Below the pieces are notes generated by a model. That model saw only the letters and a program-made list of their open reading frames with translations, did no database searches and had not been told where the DNA came from. Positions 1 through 6,234 of a DNA stretch of 15,940 nt are shown piece by piece; position 1 is the stretch's first letter, and each line of letters opens with the position of its first letter. Source of the stretch: Phycisphaerae bacterium (GTDB lineage: Bacteria; Planctomycetota; Phycisphaerae; UBA1845); NCBI GenBank assembly GCA_029260155.1, contig JAJDDU010000148.1, forward strand, positions 1 through 15,940, written 5' to 3'. The translations under genes were made by a program, and so were the position numbers.

Positions 1-55
1 GGTCGCTCTCGCCGACGAACACCCGAAGAAGAAATCCCTGGTGAGGAGTTTTCAC
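1..55 (-). CDS. DUF190 family protein, N-terminal fragment (runs off the left edge)
   Basis: Reading leftwards from a GTG at 53-55, four bases after the fluC stop, the 18 visible codons give MKTPHQGFLLRVFVGESD. This matches the usual opening of DUF190 proteins, a short basic lead followed by a beta strand ending in I/V-F/Y-I/V-G-E-S/D-D. DUF190 genes are often found next to crcB/fluC, and the context here agrees. The function of DUF190 is not established; its genetic association suggests a role in, or regulation of, fluoride export. No strong ribosome binding site precedes the GTG (only a G-rich stretch inside the end of fluC), so translational coupling to fluC is likely. The identification rests on 18 residues plus context and is therefore tentative. 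Confidence 0.55.
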   Translation of the reverse strand, partial: MKTPHQGFLLRVFVGESD

Positions 56-59
56 TGTG

Positions 60-443
60 TCACACACCCCACCAAGCTTGCGCCGTGCGATAGCCGATCC
101 AAACTGCCGGCAGGCCTAGCGCGTTGCTCAGAAGCATATTGCCCAAGGCGCGTCCGACTTCTCCGTCATTGGCGAGTGCGAACGACTCCCATCCGTACGA
201 TGAGAAAGTCGTAAAACCACCCAGAAGCCCGACCAAGATCGCCACCCGGTATTCCTCGCGTATCAGGACAGGACCGCCAAACGCTGAACCCAAGAAACCA
301 ATCGCAAAACAGCCCGCCACATTAACCACTAGCGTCCCCATCGGGAACGACGATCCAGTGAGATGTTGGGTCGCAGTGGCGATCAAGAAACGAAGAGCAG
401 AGCCCACGCCGCCACCCAGTGCCACGAACAGTACTTTCGTCAT
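60..443 (-). CDS. crcB: Fluoride ion channel FluC/CrcB
   Basis: A 127-residue membrane protein of the CrcB/FluC family, whose members form dual-topology dimers in the inner membrane and let fluoride leave the cell. Family hallmarks are visible: GGGVGSALRF (residues 10-19), GTLVVNVAG with the conserved Asn41, and the GGFTTFSS segment (75-82) that carries the Thr/Ser/Phe residues lining the fluoride path. Four hydrophobic helices fill the protein, and its length is normal for the family. I chose the ATG at 441-443 because GGGAGA sits 4 bases upstream and the conserved N-terminus begins there; an in-frame upstream start would add 16 basic residues with no counterpart in the family. It lies 56 bp downstream of a phosphofructokinase gene and 4 bp before a DUF190 gene, all on the minus strand, so the three are probably co-transcribed. 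No fluoride riboswitch pattern is visible in the 56-bp gap. Confidence 0.93.
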   Translation of the reverse strand: MTKVLFVALGGGVGSALRFLIATATQHLTGSSFPMGTLVVNVAGCFAIGFLGSAFGGPVLIREEYRVAILVGLLGGFTTFSSYGWESFALANDGEVGRALGNMLLSNALGLPAVWIGYRTAQAWWGV

Positions 444-499
444 GGCTGTCTCCCGTCGCTTCCGCAGCGTATTCGGCCTGCGGATCGACATTTACCCCC

Positions 500-1837
500 T
501 CACGGACTGGGAACTCCGTCGACCAACTGGGCGGCCGCGTGCTGATACCGCTTGCGGAACTCATCCGGCGTCATTTTCGCCACCTTGGCCAGCTTGCCCA
601 GTATTTCAGCGTCGTCGAGGTCATTGCTTTCCAGGCGGATCATGTAGGCACGAGCAACACGGTACAGATCGGATTGAACATCCACGTGCCGCACCCGAAT
701 GCGGTTGGTCGTGGGGTCGACAAGGTCGGTGAAGTGGATCGGGACGAGATTGCCATTGATCATCGAGACAAGGACGCCGCCGGAATAGGAACTCTCCTGC
801 GACAGCAGCAGACGAATACACCCATGTCCGAGGGCTCGACAATAGGACATATCGCCCGGCGTCGGGGCCGCTGAACGCAACTCGTATCCCAGCATGTGCG
901 ACACGATCGACACTTTCATGCCCCGGGCCTCGAACCGTGATTCCAGTTTCTTACGCAACATCAAACCGAGGGGCACGTCGGACAGCCGCATATGACCGGC
1001 TGCGTCGATCGGAACCTCTTGGCCGAGAAGCTGCTCGATTTCCTCGCGGTCACCAAGCCGATAGGCGAGCCCCTCCGCGACGACAGCCACGCCGTCACGA
1101 CGTCCCATGGCCAGTCGCTTCAGCATCGCGCCCTCAACGACGTCCGCGATCTCCGAAATCGTCGTGTTCTCAGCGAACTCTTCGGGAATCACCGTTAGCG
1201 TGGCGCTGGCGGCTTGCCCGATGCCCAGCGCAAGCCAACCGGCAGATCGCCCCATGACGGTCACGATGTACCACCGACCCGTGGTCAAGGAATCTGCCAT
1301 CAGATTCTGGACGATGTGCGTACCGTTGTACCGCGCCGTCGCGTACCCGAAGGTGGGCGCGCCTTGCGGTAGCGGCAGATCATTGTCGATTGTCTTCGGA
1401 ACGTGTACCACGCGAATTTGCCCACGCGAAGCCTCGGCGATGAAACGGGCACTGAGCGCGGTGTCGTCTCCGCCGATTGTGATCAGGTGTGTGATCCCGA
1501 GCGACGTCAGGTTTTGCAACACCTGTCGCAGACGCGAGTCGTCGGGGCTGGCGGGCGTGTCGTGGGCGCGCGAGGCTTCGTCCAAGAGGGTTGCGCGTGA
1601 GGTGCCGAGGATGGAGCCGCCGTCAAAATGGATGCGCGCGACCCGGCCGATGTCCAGCGGAATCGAATGCTCGGCAGGGTCGAAAACATCCGAGGCCAGC
1701 CACCTCAGTCCTCTGAAGAAACCGACCACCGACATTCCCTGATTGACAGCCTCGATCGTGGCTGAACCAATCACGCCGTTGATACCTGGGGCAGGCCCGC
1801 CCCCTACAACAATTCCGACCCGCTGCTTGCCTGCCAC
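500..1837 (-). CDS. 6-phosphofructokinase, PPi-dependent type (diphosphate--fructose-6-phosphate 1-phosphotransferase)
   Basis: A 445-residue PfkA-superfamily enzyme that phosphorylates fructose 6-phosphate to fructose 1,6-bisphosphate in glycolysis (reversible with PPi). Phosphate-donor loops are GGGPAPGING (12-21) and GGDD (122-125). The catalytic loop is PKTIDND (147-153), and MGRSAGW (195-201) contacts the sugar phosphate. Donor use in this family is predicted by two positions: ATP enzymes have Gly after GGD and PGTIDND, whereas PPi enzymes have Asp after GGD and PKTIDND. Both positions here are of the PPi type. The start is a GTG at 1835-1837 with GGTGGAG 7 bases upstream. The gene is followed by fluC at 56 bp. 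A candidate promoter lies about 120 bp upstream, leaving a long leader with two small palindromes. The assignment to PPi is a residue-based prediction. Confidence 0.92.
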   Translation of the reverse strand: MAGKQRVGIVVGGGPAPGINGVIGSATIEAVNQGMSVVGFFRGLRWLASDVFDPAEHSIPLDIGRVARIHFDGGSILGTSRATLLDEASRAHDTPASPDDSRLRQVLQNLTSLGITHLITIGGDDTALSARFIAEASRGQIRVVHVPKTIDNDLPLPQGAPTFGYATARYNGTHIVQNLMADSLTTGRWYIVTVMGRSAGWLALGIGQAASATLTVIPEEFAENTTISEIADVVEGAMLKRLAMGRRDGVAVVAEGLAYRLGDREEIEQLLGQEVPIDAAGHMRLSDVPLGLMLRKKLESRFEARGMKVSIVSHMLGYELRSAAPTPGDMSYCRALGHGCIRLLLSQESSYSGGVLVSMINGNLVPIHFTDLVDPTTNRIRVRHVDVQSDLYRVARAYMIRLESNDLDDAEILGKLAKVAKMTPDEFRKRYQHAAAQLVDGVPSP

Positions 1838-1886
1838 CCGTCAACTCCACCGTGATCACATCGCGTCCAACAACCCGGCGCGGCCT

Positions 1887-1913
1887 CCCCTCGGCCGGGG
1901 ATCGGAAACCGAT
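1887..1913 (-). promoter_or_regulatory. Paired palindromes in the phosphofructokinase leader
   Basis: Two small inverted repeats lie back to back: CCCC-6-GGGG (1887-1900) and the exact palindrome ATCGG-AAA-CCGAT (1901-1913). They fall between the candidate promoter and the GTG start, about 50-75 bases upstream of the start. They could be an operator or leader hairpins. The stems are short, so chance is possible. Confidence 0.25.
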
Positions 1914-1960
1914 GCGCCACACCCGAGCCGGGGTTGCCGCATGCCGCAAACACCGACCGC

Positions 1961-1988
1961 ACAATAGCGACTGACGGTTTCTTTGCAA
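1961..1988 (-). promoter_or_regulatory. Candidate sigma-70-type promoter for phosphofructokinase-fluC-DUF190
   Basis: On the minus strand TTGCAA (1983-1988) and TATTGT (1961-1966) are separated by 16 bases. Each hexamer matches the vegetative consensus at four of six positions. It would give a leader of roughly 115-120 bases for the operon below. Confidence 0.35.
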
Positions 1989-2032
1989 ACTGGGGGCGGT
2001 GGCTCACCCCAGCGGCCCGAGCGAGCGGGCGG

Positions 2033-2305
2033 TCAGCATGGGGCTTGCTTGCAGAAGGATTGACGGCGCTTCGTTCGCGTGGTTCGCTCGGGAGGGGCTC
2101 CCGCGTTGACGATGTTGACGATCTCGTCCGCCGAGAATCCCCGTTCGATCAGCCGTTCCTTCAGGTACATGCCGTACTTGGCTTGCTGCACCTTTCGCCA
2201 TTGGACCGTGACGACGATTCCGAGCACGATGAGGCCCACCGAAATGAGCACCGGGAACACGAAGAAATCTGGGGCCTGAACCACGGCATTCCAGTCGATC
2301 GGCAT
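2033..2305 (-). CDS. Small single-pass membrane protein, unknown function
   Basis: A 90-residue protein with a short N-terminal segment, one strongly hydrophobic helix (about residues 14-35, beginning FFVFPVLISVG), then a cytoplasmic amphipathic helical part containing LKERLIERGFSADEIVNIVN (49-68). The latter resembles the short helix-turn-helix tails (SHOCT-like) found in many small bacterial membrane proteins, but I cannot assign a family. The ATG at 2303-2305 is supported by AAGGAG 7 bases upstream. The tail is basic and ends with Cys. It stands alone between the phosphofructokinase operon and the selenocysteine tRNA, all on the minus strand. A longer reading frame overlapping it in another frame crosses the tRNA and is not credible. 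Confidence 0.7.
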   Translation of the reverse strand: MPIDWNAVVQAPDFFVFPVLISVGLIVLGIVVTVQWRKVQQAKYGMYLKERLIERGFSADEIVNIVNAGAPPERTTRTKRRQSFCKQAPC

Positions 2306-2484
2306 TATCGTTCTCCTTCACAGGGTTGGCAGCCCCTCTTGGCCACACAGCCGTAATTCGTGATCCGTGACCCTTTATTCGGGCCAATCCAGGAATTGCG
2401 AACCTGCGGGCGGTTGGCCCTGCAGAGAAACCGCAGAGTCCAAGACAAAGGGAGAAATCGCGCACAGGCAAGCACCGAGATGAA

Positions 2485-2580
2485 CGGGAGTGGATGGGAA
2501 TCGAACCCACCAGGAGCCGCGTAAGCGACCCCTCAACGGCTTTGAAGGCCGCGGAACCCACCAGGCGTCCGGACACTCCC
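2485..2580 (-). tRNA. selC: tRNA-Sec (anticodon UCA), with a damaged or divergent D stem
   Basis: The minus strand folds as a 96-base tRNA that reads UGA. The anticodon arm is CGGC-CTTCAAA-GCCG with anticodon TCA. It has a long variable arm of 9 pairs (AGGGGTCGC / GCGGCTCCT around TTAC), a T arm GTGGG-TTCGATT-CCCAT, an 8-position acceptor arm (GGGAGTGT / CCACTCCC) and G73. The UCA anticodon, long variable arm and 8+5 acceptor/T domain are hallmarks of bacterial selenocysteine tRNA, which is charged with Ser and converted by SelA. CCA is not encoded. Oddities: the eighth acceptor pair is T-C, and the D stem GGACGCC / GGGTTCC has two adjacent internal mismatches (G-G and C-T). The 12 bases CCTGGTGGGTTC occur in both the D arm and the variable/T arm. 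It lies 32 bp downstream of hsp20 on the same strand. No selA, selB or selD is in the window. Confidence 0.85.
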
Positions 2581-2612
2581 AAGAGTGACAGAGCGCGACA
2601 CTTGCGCTACGC

Positions 2613-3053
2613 CTACTCGCCCTTGACGGGAATCTTACGCGGTTTCACCCCGTCGGCCTTCGGCAGCGTGATGGTCAGAACGCCGTCCTTGAGCACCGCA
2701 TCGATCTTTTCCGCGTTTACTTCGGCGCTGATCGTTAGCGAGCGAGAGAAATCACCACTCACACGCTCTTGCCGAAGATAGTTCACCTCTTCACCGCGCC
2801 GGTCCGGGCGTTGCCCTCTGACCGAGAGCTCGCCGCCAATCACATGAACCTCGATGTCGCTCATGCTCAAGCCGGGCACCTCGATCTCGGCGTACACGCA
2901 TTCGTGGTCTTCCCACAGGTTGACCGGTGGATCGGTGCGACCGCGAAACTGCAATCCGCGATTCACACCACCCACAAAACTGTCGAACAGTCGATCCACC
3001 TCGCGACGCAATTCGCCAAACGGAGCCGGCGGGTCCATCTCTCGCCACGACAT
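2613..3053 (-). CDS. Hsp20/alpha-crystallin small heat shock protein
   Basis: A 146-residue ATP-independent holdase that binds unfolding proteins in the cytoplasm as an oligomer. The alpha-crystallin domain spans about residues 41-132, with the typical EIEVPGLSMSDIEV strand pair and the C-terminal signature AVLKDGVLTITLPK (119-132). It is followed by an IPV tail (141-143) corresponding to the I-x-I/V motif that docks to neighbouring subunits. A short N-terminal region, FGELRREVDRLFDSF, is also typical of bacterial class A Hsp20. AAGGAG lies upstream; either the ATG at 3051-3053 or the GTG directly before it (3054-3056) could start translation. I prefer ATG. No CIRCE element was found in the 64-bp gap upstream. 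A GH3-family gene precedes it and the selenocysteine tRNA follows, both on the same strand. Confidence 0.94.
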   Translation of the reverse strand: MSWREMDPPAPFGELRREVDRLFDSFVGGVNRGLQFRGRTDPPVNLWEDHECVYAEIEVPGLSMSDIEVHVIGGELSVRGQRPDRRGEEVNYLRQERVSGDFSRSLTISAEVNAEKIDAVLKDGVLTITLPKADGVKPRKIPVKGE

Positions 3054-3120
3054 CACTGACCACTCCTTTCAAGAGAATCAGGTTTCAACACACGCGCCCC
3101 CAACAACCAGCAGCACCCTA

Positions 3121-4827
3121 TTATACGCCCCGGCCGACGGCCTGACCAGGAATCACTCGCGCTGCAAGCACTTCGTCGGACCCAGGGGCCGAATACAGGT
3201 ACTGGTGTTTGAACTGCTCATTGCTCCTGCGAAATCGCGTAGCCCGTTCGTGGTCCAGCATCTTAAACGTCCCCGGCGCAACGCAGCACGCCTCGATGCT
3301 CCCCAAACGCCCGCTGTTCCGCTTGGACGCGTACTCGATGTTGATTCCCTGAAGCCGGTTGTCCAAAGTCGTCGCCAGCAACGCAGGCCAATCCTCGGCC
3401 GTCCCCGATGGACGCTCCACATATAATCGGTAAAAAGGCGGGTCCGACCACTGCGGTGCCAGCACGAAAACAGACACATGCACGCCCAGTTCGCCGCCCA
3501 ATTGCTCCGCGGCTAGAATCACCTGTCGTTCCGTGATCTTCTCACCCGTGACCGACGAAACGTGCGACCCTTTGTGTAGAAACTCGATCACAGGCGCCTG
3601 ACCTTCGAAGCCCAACACACGCACACAATCGCAGATGTCATACCGATAGAAACCGGCCGATGTCGTTAGGAGAATGAAGTATTCCTGCCCCGGCTCCACC
3701 TCGTGCGAACGAAGCGTCACCGGGTTCGCCTTTCCGTACTCACCCGCCGGGATAAACTCGAAGAACACCGTGGACACGGCTGCGATCCCACCAGGCGTCC
3801 CGTCGTGAATCGGGATCGACATCCGCCCCTCCGTCGCGAGAAGACCGATGTCGCGCACCGGCGTGTCACCGAAATACTCGGGATAATCCTGGAGATACAG
3901 GCCCATCGACCCGCCCGTCCAGTTGGCCAGAAACCCGAGATTCCAGTAGTCCCGAGGACGAAGTCGCCCGCGTTCTGTTTGCAATTGCTCCAGACGCTTT
4001 GCCGCTATCGGGTCCGGCCTCAGCTTCGCTTCGACCGCCGACCGCACGGCCGAAGGGATCGACTGTTTGCCCGACAGCGTTCCATCGCGAATGTCGCGAA
4101 TAATCGACTCAGCAAACTCCTCACCCGTGCGCGCCAATTGCAAGACGGTCGCCGGGCTTGCTGTCACCATCCACCCGATGTCCACCGGCATGGCTAGGCG
4201 CATGATCGTATACCGTCGCGCAACAACGTCGCTGATGTACGCCACCTGCGGCGGAACGACGTAGTACTTCCGCACGATCTTCTTCTGCATCGCTGCCATC
4301 AAGCCAGTGATCGCGCCGCACGGAACGCCCCCTGCAGTCCGTTCCTCGTCCATCGGCGACGCCACCTGAACGAGCGGCCTCATGAAGCACGTCCGGCGAT
4401 GATCCGCCAGCGCTTTGACACCGAAGGCCATCCATCCCGCCCGCTGATCCTTCAGAAAGCGGTCCGTCACCGGCACGTATTTCGGCGTGTCGCACGTCCC
4501 GCTGGTCATCGCGAACATATGCACGCGCTGACCGCGCCCGAACATTGCACGAACTTCTCCCGCTTTGACACGCTCCACCCAGGGCGAAAGATCGGCGTAT
4601 GTGCTGATCGGCACGCGGGCGATGAAATCGTCGTAACAGCGAACCGACCCGGACCCGTGCTCGCGTCCATACCCGCTGTCGGCATTCGCGCGAACGAGCG
4701 ACCTCAGCAGCCGATCCTGCACAGCCGTCGCCCCGCGCGCGTCGCCCATGAAGCGTGCCAAGACCCGCCGGGCGTGCGCCCGCGTGAGACGCTCGATCGC
4801 AAATTGCCCCACCGACGCCAGAAACAC
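3121..4827 (-). CDS. GH3 family protein (acyl-acid-amido synthetase-like, adenylate-forming)
   Basis: A 568-residue member of the GH3 family, best known from plants, where it adenylates carboxylic acids such as auxin or jasmonate and joins them to amino acids. The ATP/AMP-binding motifs are present in order: the P-loop-like MTSGTCDTPKYVPV (107-120), ATEGRMSIP (331-339), VSTVFFEFIP (351-360), GFYRYDICDCVRV (392-404) and GEKITE (428-433). Length and motif order are those of full-length GH3 proteins. The start is a GTG at 4825-4827 preceded by GAGGAGG at 4 bases. The bacterial substrates are unknown; an amide ligase acting on an acyl or aromatic acid is the reasonable inference. It is followed by hsp20 after 64 bp. 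Upstream lies a 439-bp divergent intergenic region. Confidence 0.88.
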   Translation of the reverse strand: MFLASVGQFAIERLTRAHARRVLARFMGDARGATAVQDRLLRSLVRANADSGYGREHGSGSVRCYDDFIARVPISTYADLSPWVERVKAGEVRAMFGRGQRVHMFAMTSGTCDTPKYVPVTDRFLKDQRAGWMAFGVKALADHRRTCFMRPLVQVASPMDEERTAGGVPCGAITGLMAAMQKKIVRKYYVVPPQVAYISDVVARRYTIMRLAMPVDIGWMVTASPATVLQLARTGEEFAESIIRDIRDGTLSGKQSIPSAVRSAVEAKLRPDPIAAKRLEQLQTERGRLRPRDYWNLGFLANWTGGSMGLYLQDYPEYFGDTPVRDIGLLATEGRMSIPIHDGTPGGIAAVSTVFFEFIPAGEYGKANPVTLRSHEVEPGQEYFILLTTSAGFYRYDICDCVRVLGFEGQAPVIEFLHKGSHVSSVTGEKITERQVILAAEQLGGELGVHVSVFVLAPQWSDPPFYRLYVERPSGTAEDWPALLATTLDNRLQGINIEYASKRNSGRLGSIEACCVAPGTFKMLDHERATRFRRSNEQFKHQYLYSAPGSDEVLAARVIPGQAVGRGV

Positions 4828-5231
4828 GGATCCTCCTCAACTGCCCTACGGCCAATTCCGCTGCGGATATGGTAGACGAACGCCCCAGAATCGACGAGTA
4901 TCCCGCAGCGACGCTGGGCGGACGTCCCAGGGTTTTCGGACGCCCGCCGTGGATTATCCGCGAGACGCGCACGCAAACCCCTGCGTTTACGATCGTCGTA
5001 ACTTCCTTGTGGAAAGAATGATCGATTCGATCCCAAGCGTCCGGCGGCTTACCCAAACGCTATGGTTGGAGTTGCACGTTGCAGCATGCGAATGGTAGGC
5101 TAGCTCCAGCCGAAAGCGCAGCCCATGTGCCCTGAGGGGACGCGACACAGAGGGTATTTAGCGTCGTGGCATTCTTCCCACCGCGCAACGTAGCAGTCCA
5201 CAGTAAGAATGTTGTCCATTGGCAAACGTGG
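4828..5231. other. Divergent intergenic region, no gene seen
   Basis: About 400 bp between the GH3 gene (minus) and the DUF1571 gene (plus). Small open frames on both strands show no family signal. One weak promoter-like pair on the plus strand, TTGCAC (5072-5077) and TAGGCT (5096-5101) with an 18-base spacer, could serve the downstream lipoprotein genes. Nothing else convincing was seen. Confidence 0.5.
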
Positions 5232-5250
5232 CACCGGTTTTCAGCCGGTG
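5232..5250. repeat. Palindromic hairpin CACCGG-7-CCGGTG, interspersed-repeat type
   Basis: A perfect six-pair stem, CACCGG (5232-5237) and CCGGTG (5245-5250), with loop TTTTCAG. Read in one frame it gives GTGFQPVG, a peptide string familiar from spurious proteins in planctomycete and verrucomicrobial genomes, where this palindrome is scattered between genes. It ends 16 bases before the preferred ATG of the DUF1571 gene, so it would be in that gene's mRNA leader. Only one copy was noticed in the window. Confidence 0.55.
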
Positions 5251-5266
5251 GGATCGACGAGGGAGA

Positions 5267-6151
5267 ATGCAAGCAAGCAAACACGCAGCAAGACGGAAAT
5301 CGCGCACCCACCGGTCCCCGGGATCTGCCGCGAAAGTGTTGTTTCAGGCGGCGGCGTGCGTGCTATTGGCCTGCTGCGTGCGCGACGTAGGGCAGCCGCC
5401 GGCGGCACTGGCCATCGTCGAACAGTCACCGCAGGCGATGGAACAGCAGGCCGCGCCCGTTCCGTCCGATGCAGCCAGTCACGACCCCCGAGAGCTGCTT
5501 GAAGCAGCACAAGAAAAGTACGCTGATCAGGTGCAAGCCTATCAATGCACGTTTTGGCGGCAGGAGCGAATCGCGGGACGCCTCACGAAGCAGCAGAAAA
5601 TCGAAGTCCTGTTTCAGGAATCGCCGCGCACTGTCCTCATGCGCTGGGTCAGAAACATTGGCCGCGTCAAACGGGCACTTTACTCGCCGGGGAAGAACAT
5701 CAATCAAGACGGTGAGGAATGTGTCCTCGTAGAGCCATCCGGCGCATTCGCGCGGCTGTGCTTCAGCAAGGTGCCGATTCCGATCCATGGTCGCCGGGCA
5801 CGCGCGGGCAGCCGCTTCCCCATCGACGCCTTTGGCTTCGGGGCGACACTCGAACGCATCCAGCGCGTCAATGCCATGGCTGCACAACGCGGAGAACTGA
5901 CCCTCCGCTATGCCGGCGTAGGCCGCGTCGACGGGCGACCGACCCACATCATCGAGCGAACACTGCCGGAAACCGGGAGAAAAGGGCCATATCCCGACGC
6001 CAGAACCATCGTGCAACTCGACCAGGAGTGGCTCGTGCCGGTATCAGTCGAGTCCTACGCAGATCCACAAGGCCAGACGCTACTTGGAAGCTATCTGACC
6101 ACAAACATCAAGTTTCATCGAAAGATCGACGACGAACTACTGAGGTTTTGA
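5267..6151 (+). CDS. DUF1571 domain lipoprotein
   Basis: A 294-residue secreted protein. The N-terminus is basic (several Arg/Lys before residue 24) and then hydrophobic, ending in LLAC (33-36), a lipobox, so Cys36 is probably lipidated. A Gln/Pro/Ala-rich linker follows, then a DUF1571 domain from about residue 76, with YQCTFWRQERIAG (92-104), QKIEVLFQESPRTVLMRW (110-127) and a C-terminal part on which a protein would be anchored outside the cytoplasm. DUF1571 is mostly found in planctomycetes, and its function is unknown. I placed the start at ATG 5267 because the signal sequence begins there; the GAGG 4 bases upstream is only a weak ribosome binding site. An in-frame TTG at 5219 would read through the hairpin repeat and is unlikely. 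The next gene, also a predicted lipoprotein, begins 83 bp downstream on the same strand. Confidence 0.82.
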   Translation: MQASKHAARRKSRTHRSPGSAAKVLFQAAACVLLACCVRDVGQPPAALAIVEQSPQAMEQQAAPVPSDAASHDPRELLEAAQEKYADQVQAYQCTFWRQERIAGRLTKQQKIEVLFQESPRTVLMRWVRNIGRVKRALYSPGKNINQDGEECVLVEPSGAFARLCFSKVPIPIHGRRARAGSRFPIDAFGFGATLERIQRVNAMAAQRGELTLRYAGVGRVDGRPTHIIERTLPETGRKGPYPDARTIVQLDQEWLVPVSVESYADPQGQTLLGSYLTTNIKFHRKIDDELLRF

Positions 6152-6183
6152 TCCGGATACTACCGGGCTGAACCCAAGTGAAA

Positions 6184-6196
6184 CGATTGGACGCGT
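6184..6196 (+). repeat. 13-bp shared sequence, copy 1 (upstream of lipoprotein gene)
   Basis: CGATTGGACGCGT occurs here, 38 bases before the lipoprotein ATG, and again at 7811-7823 upstream of the sigma factor gene. It might be a shared regulatory site. A few 13-base matches are expected by chance in a window of this size. Confidence 0.2.
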
Positions 6197-6234
6197 GCTG
6201 GAACAGATCGGTTTGTGCAAAAGGAGCGATTGGG

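Noticed and set aside
444..499. Fluoride riboswitch before fluC
   Set aside because: The 56-base gap lacks the conserved fluoride-aptamer segments, and the same was true of the leader upstream of the phosphofructokinase gene.
1107..1742. 211-codon plus-strand open frame inside the phosphofructokinase gene
   Set aside because: It is antisense to a clear, full-length enzyme in GC-rich DNA where long shadow frames are common; no domain or start signal.
2004..2582. 192-codon open frame on the minus strand covering the tRNA-Sec region
   Set aside because: It runs through the selenocysteine tRNA and overlaps the small membrane protein in another frame; its sequence has no family character and no good ribosome binding site.
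3057..3120. CIRCE or sigma-32 promoter for hsp20
   Set aside because: No TTAGCACTC-N9-GAGTGCTAA repeat. Two TTGAAA strings exist, but neither is at a workable distance with a matching -10 element before the start.
5219..5266. Upstream TTG start extending the DUF1571 protein by 16 residues
   Set aside because: The extension would translate the palindromic repeat and would displace the signal peptide from the N-terminus.
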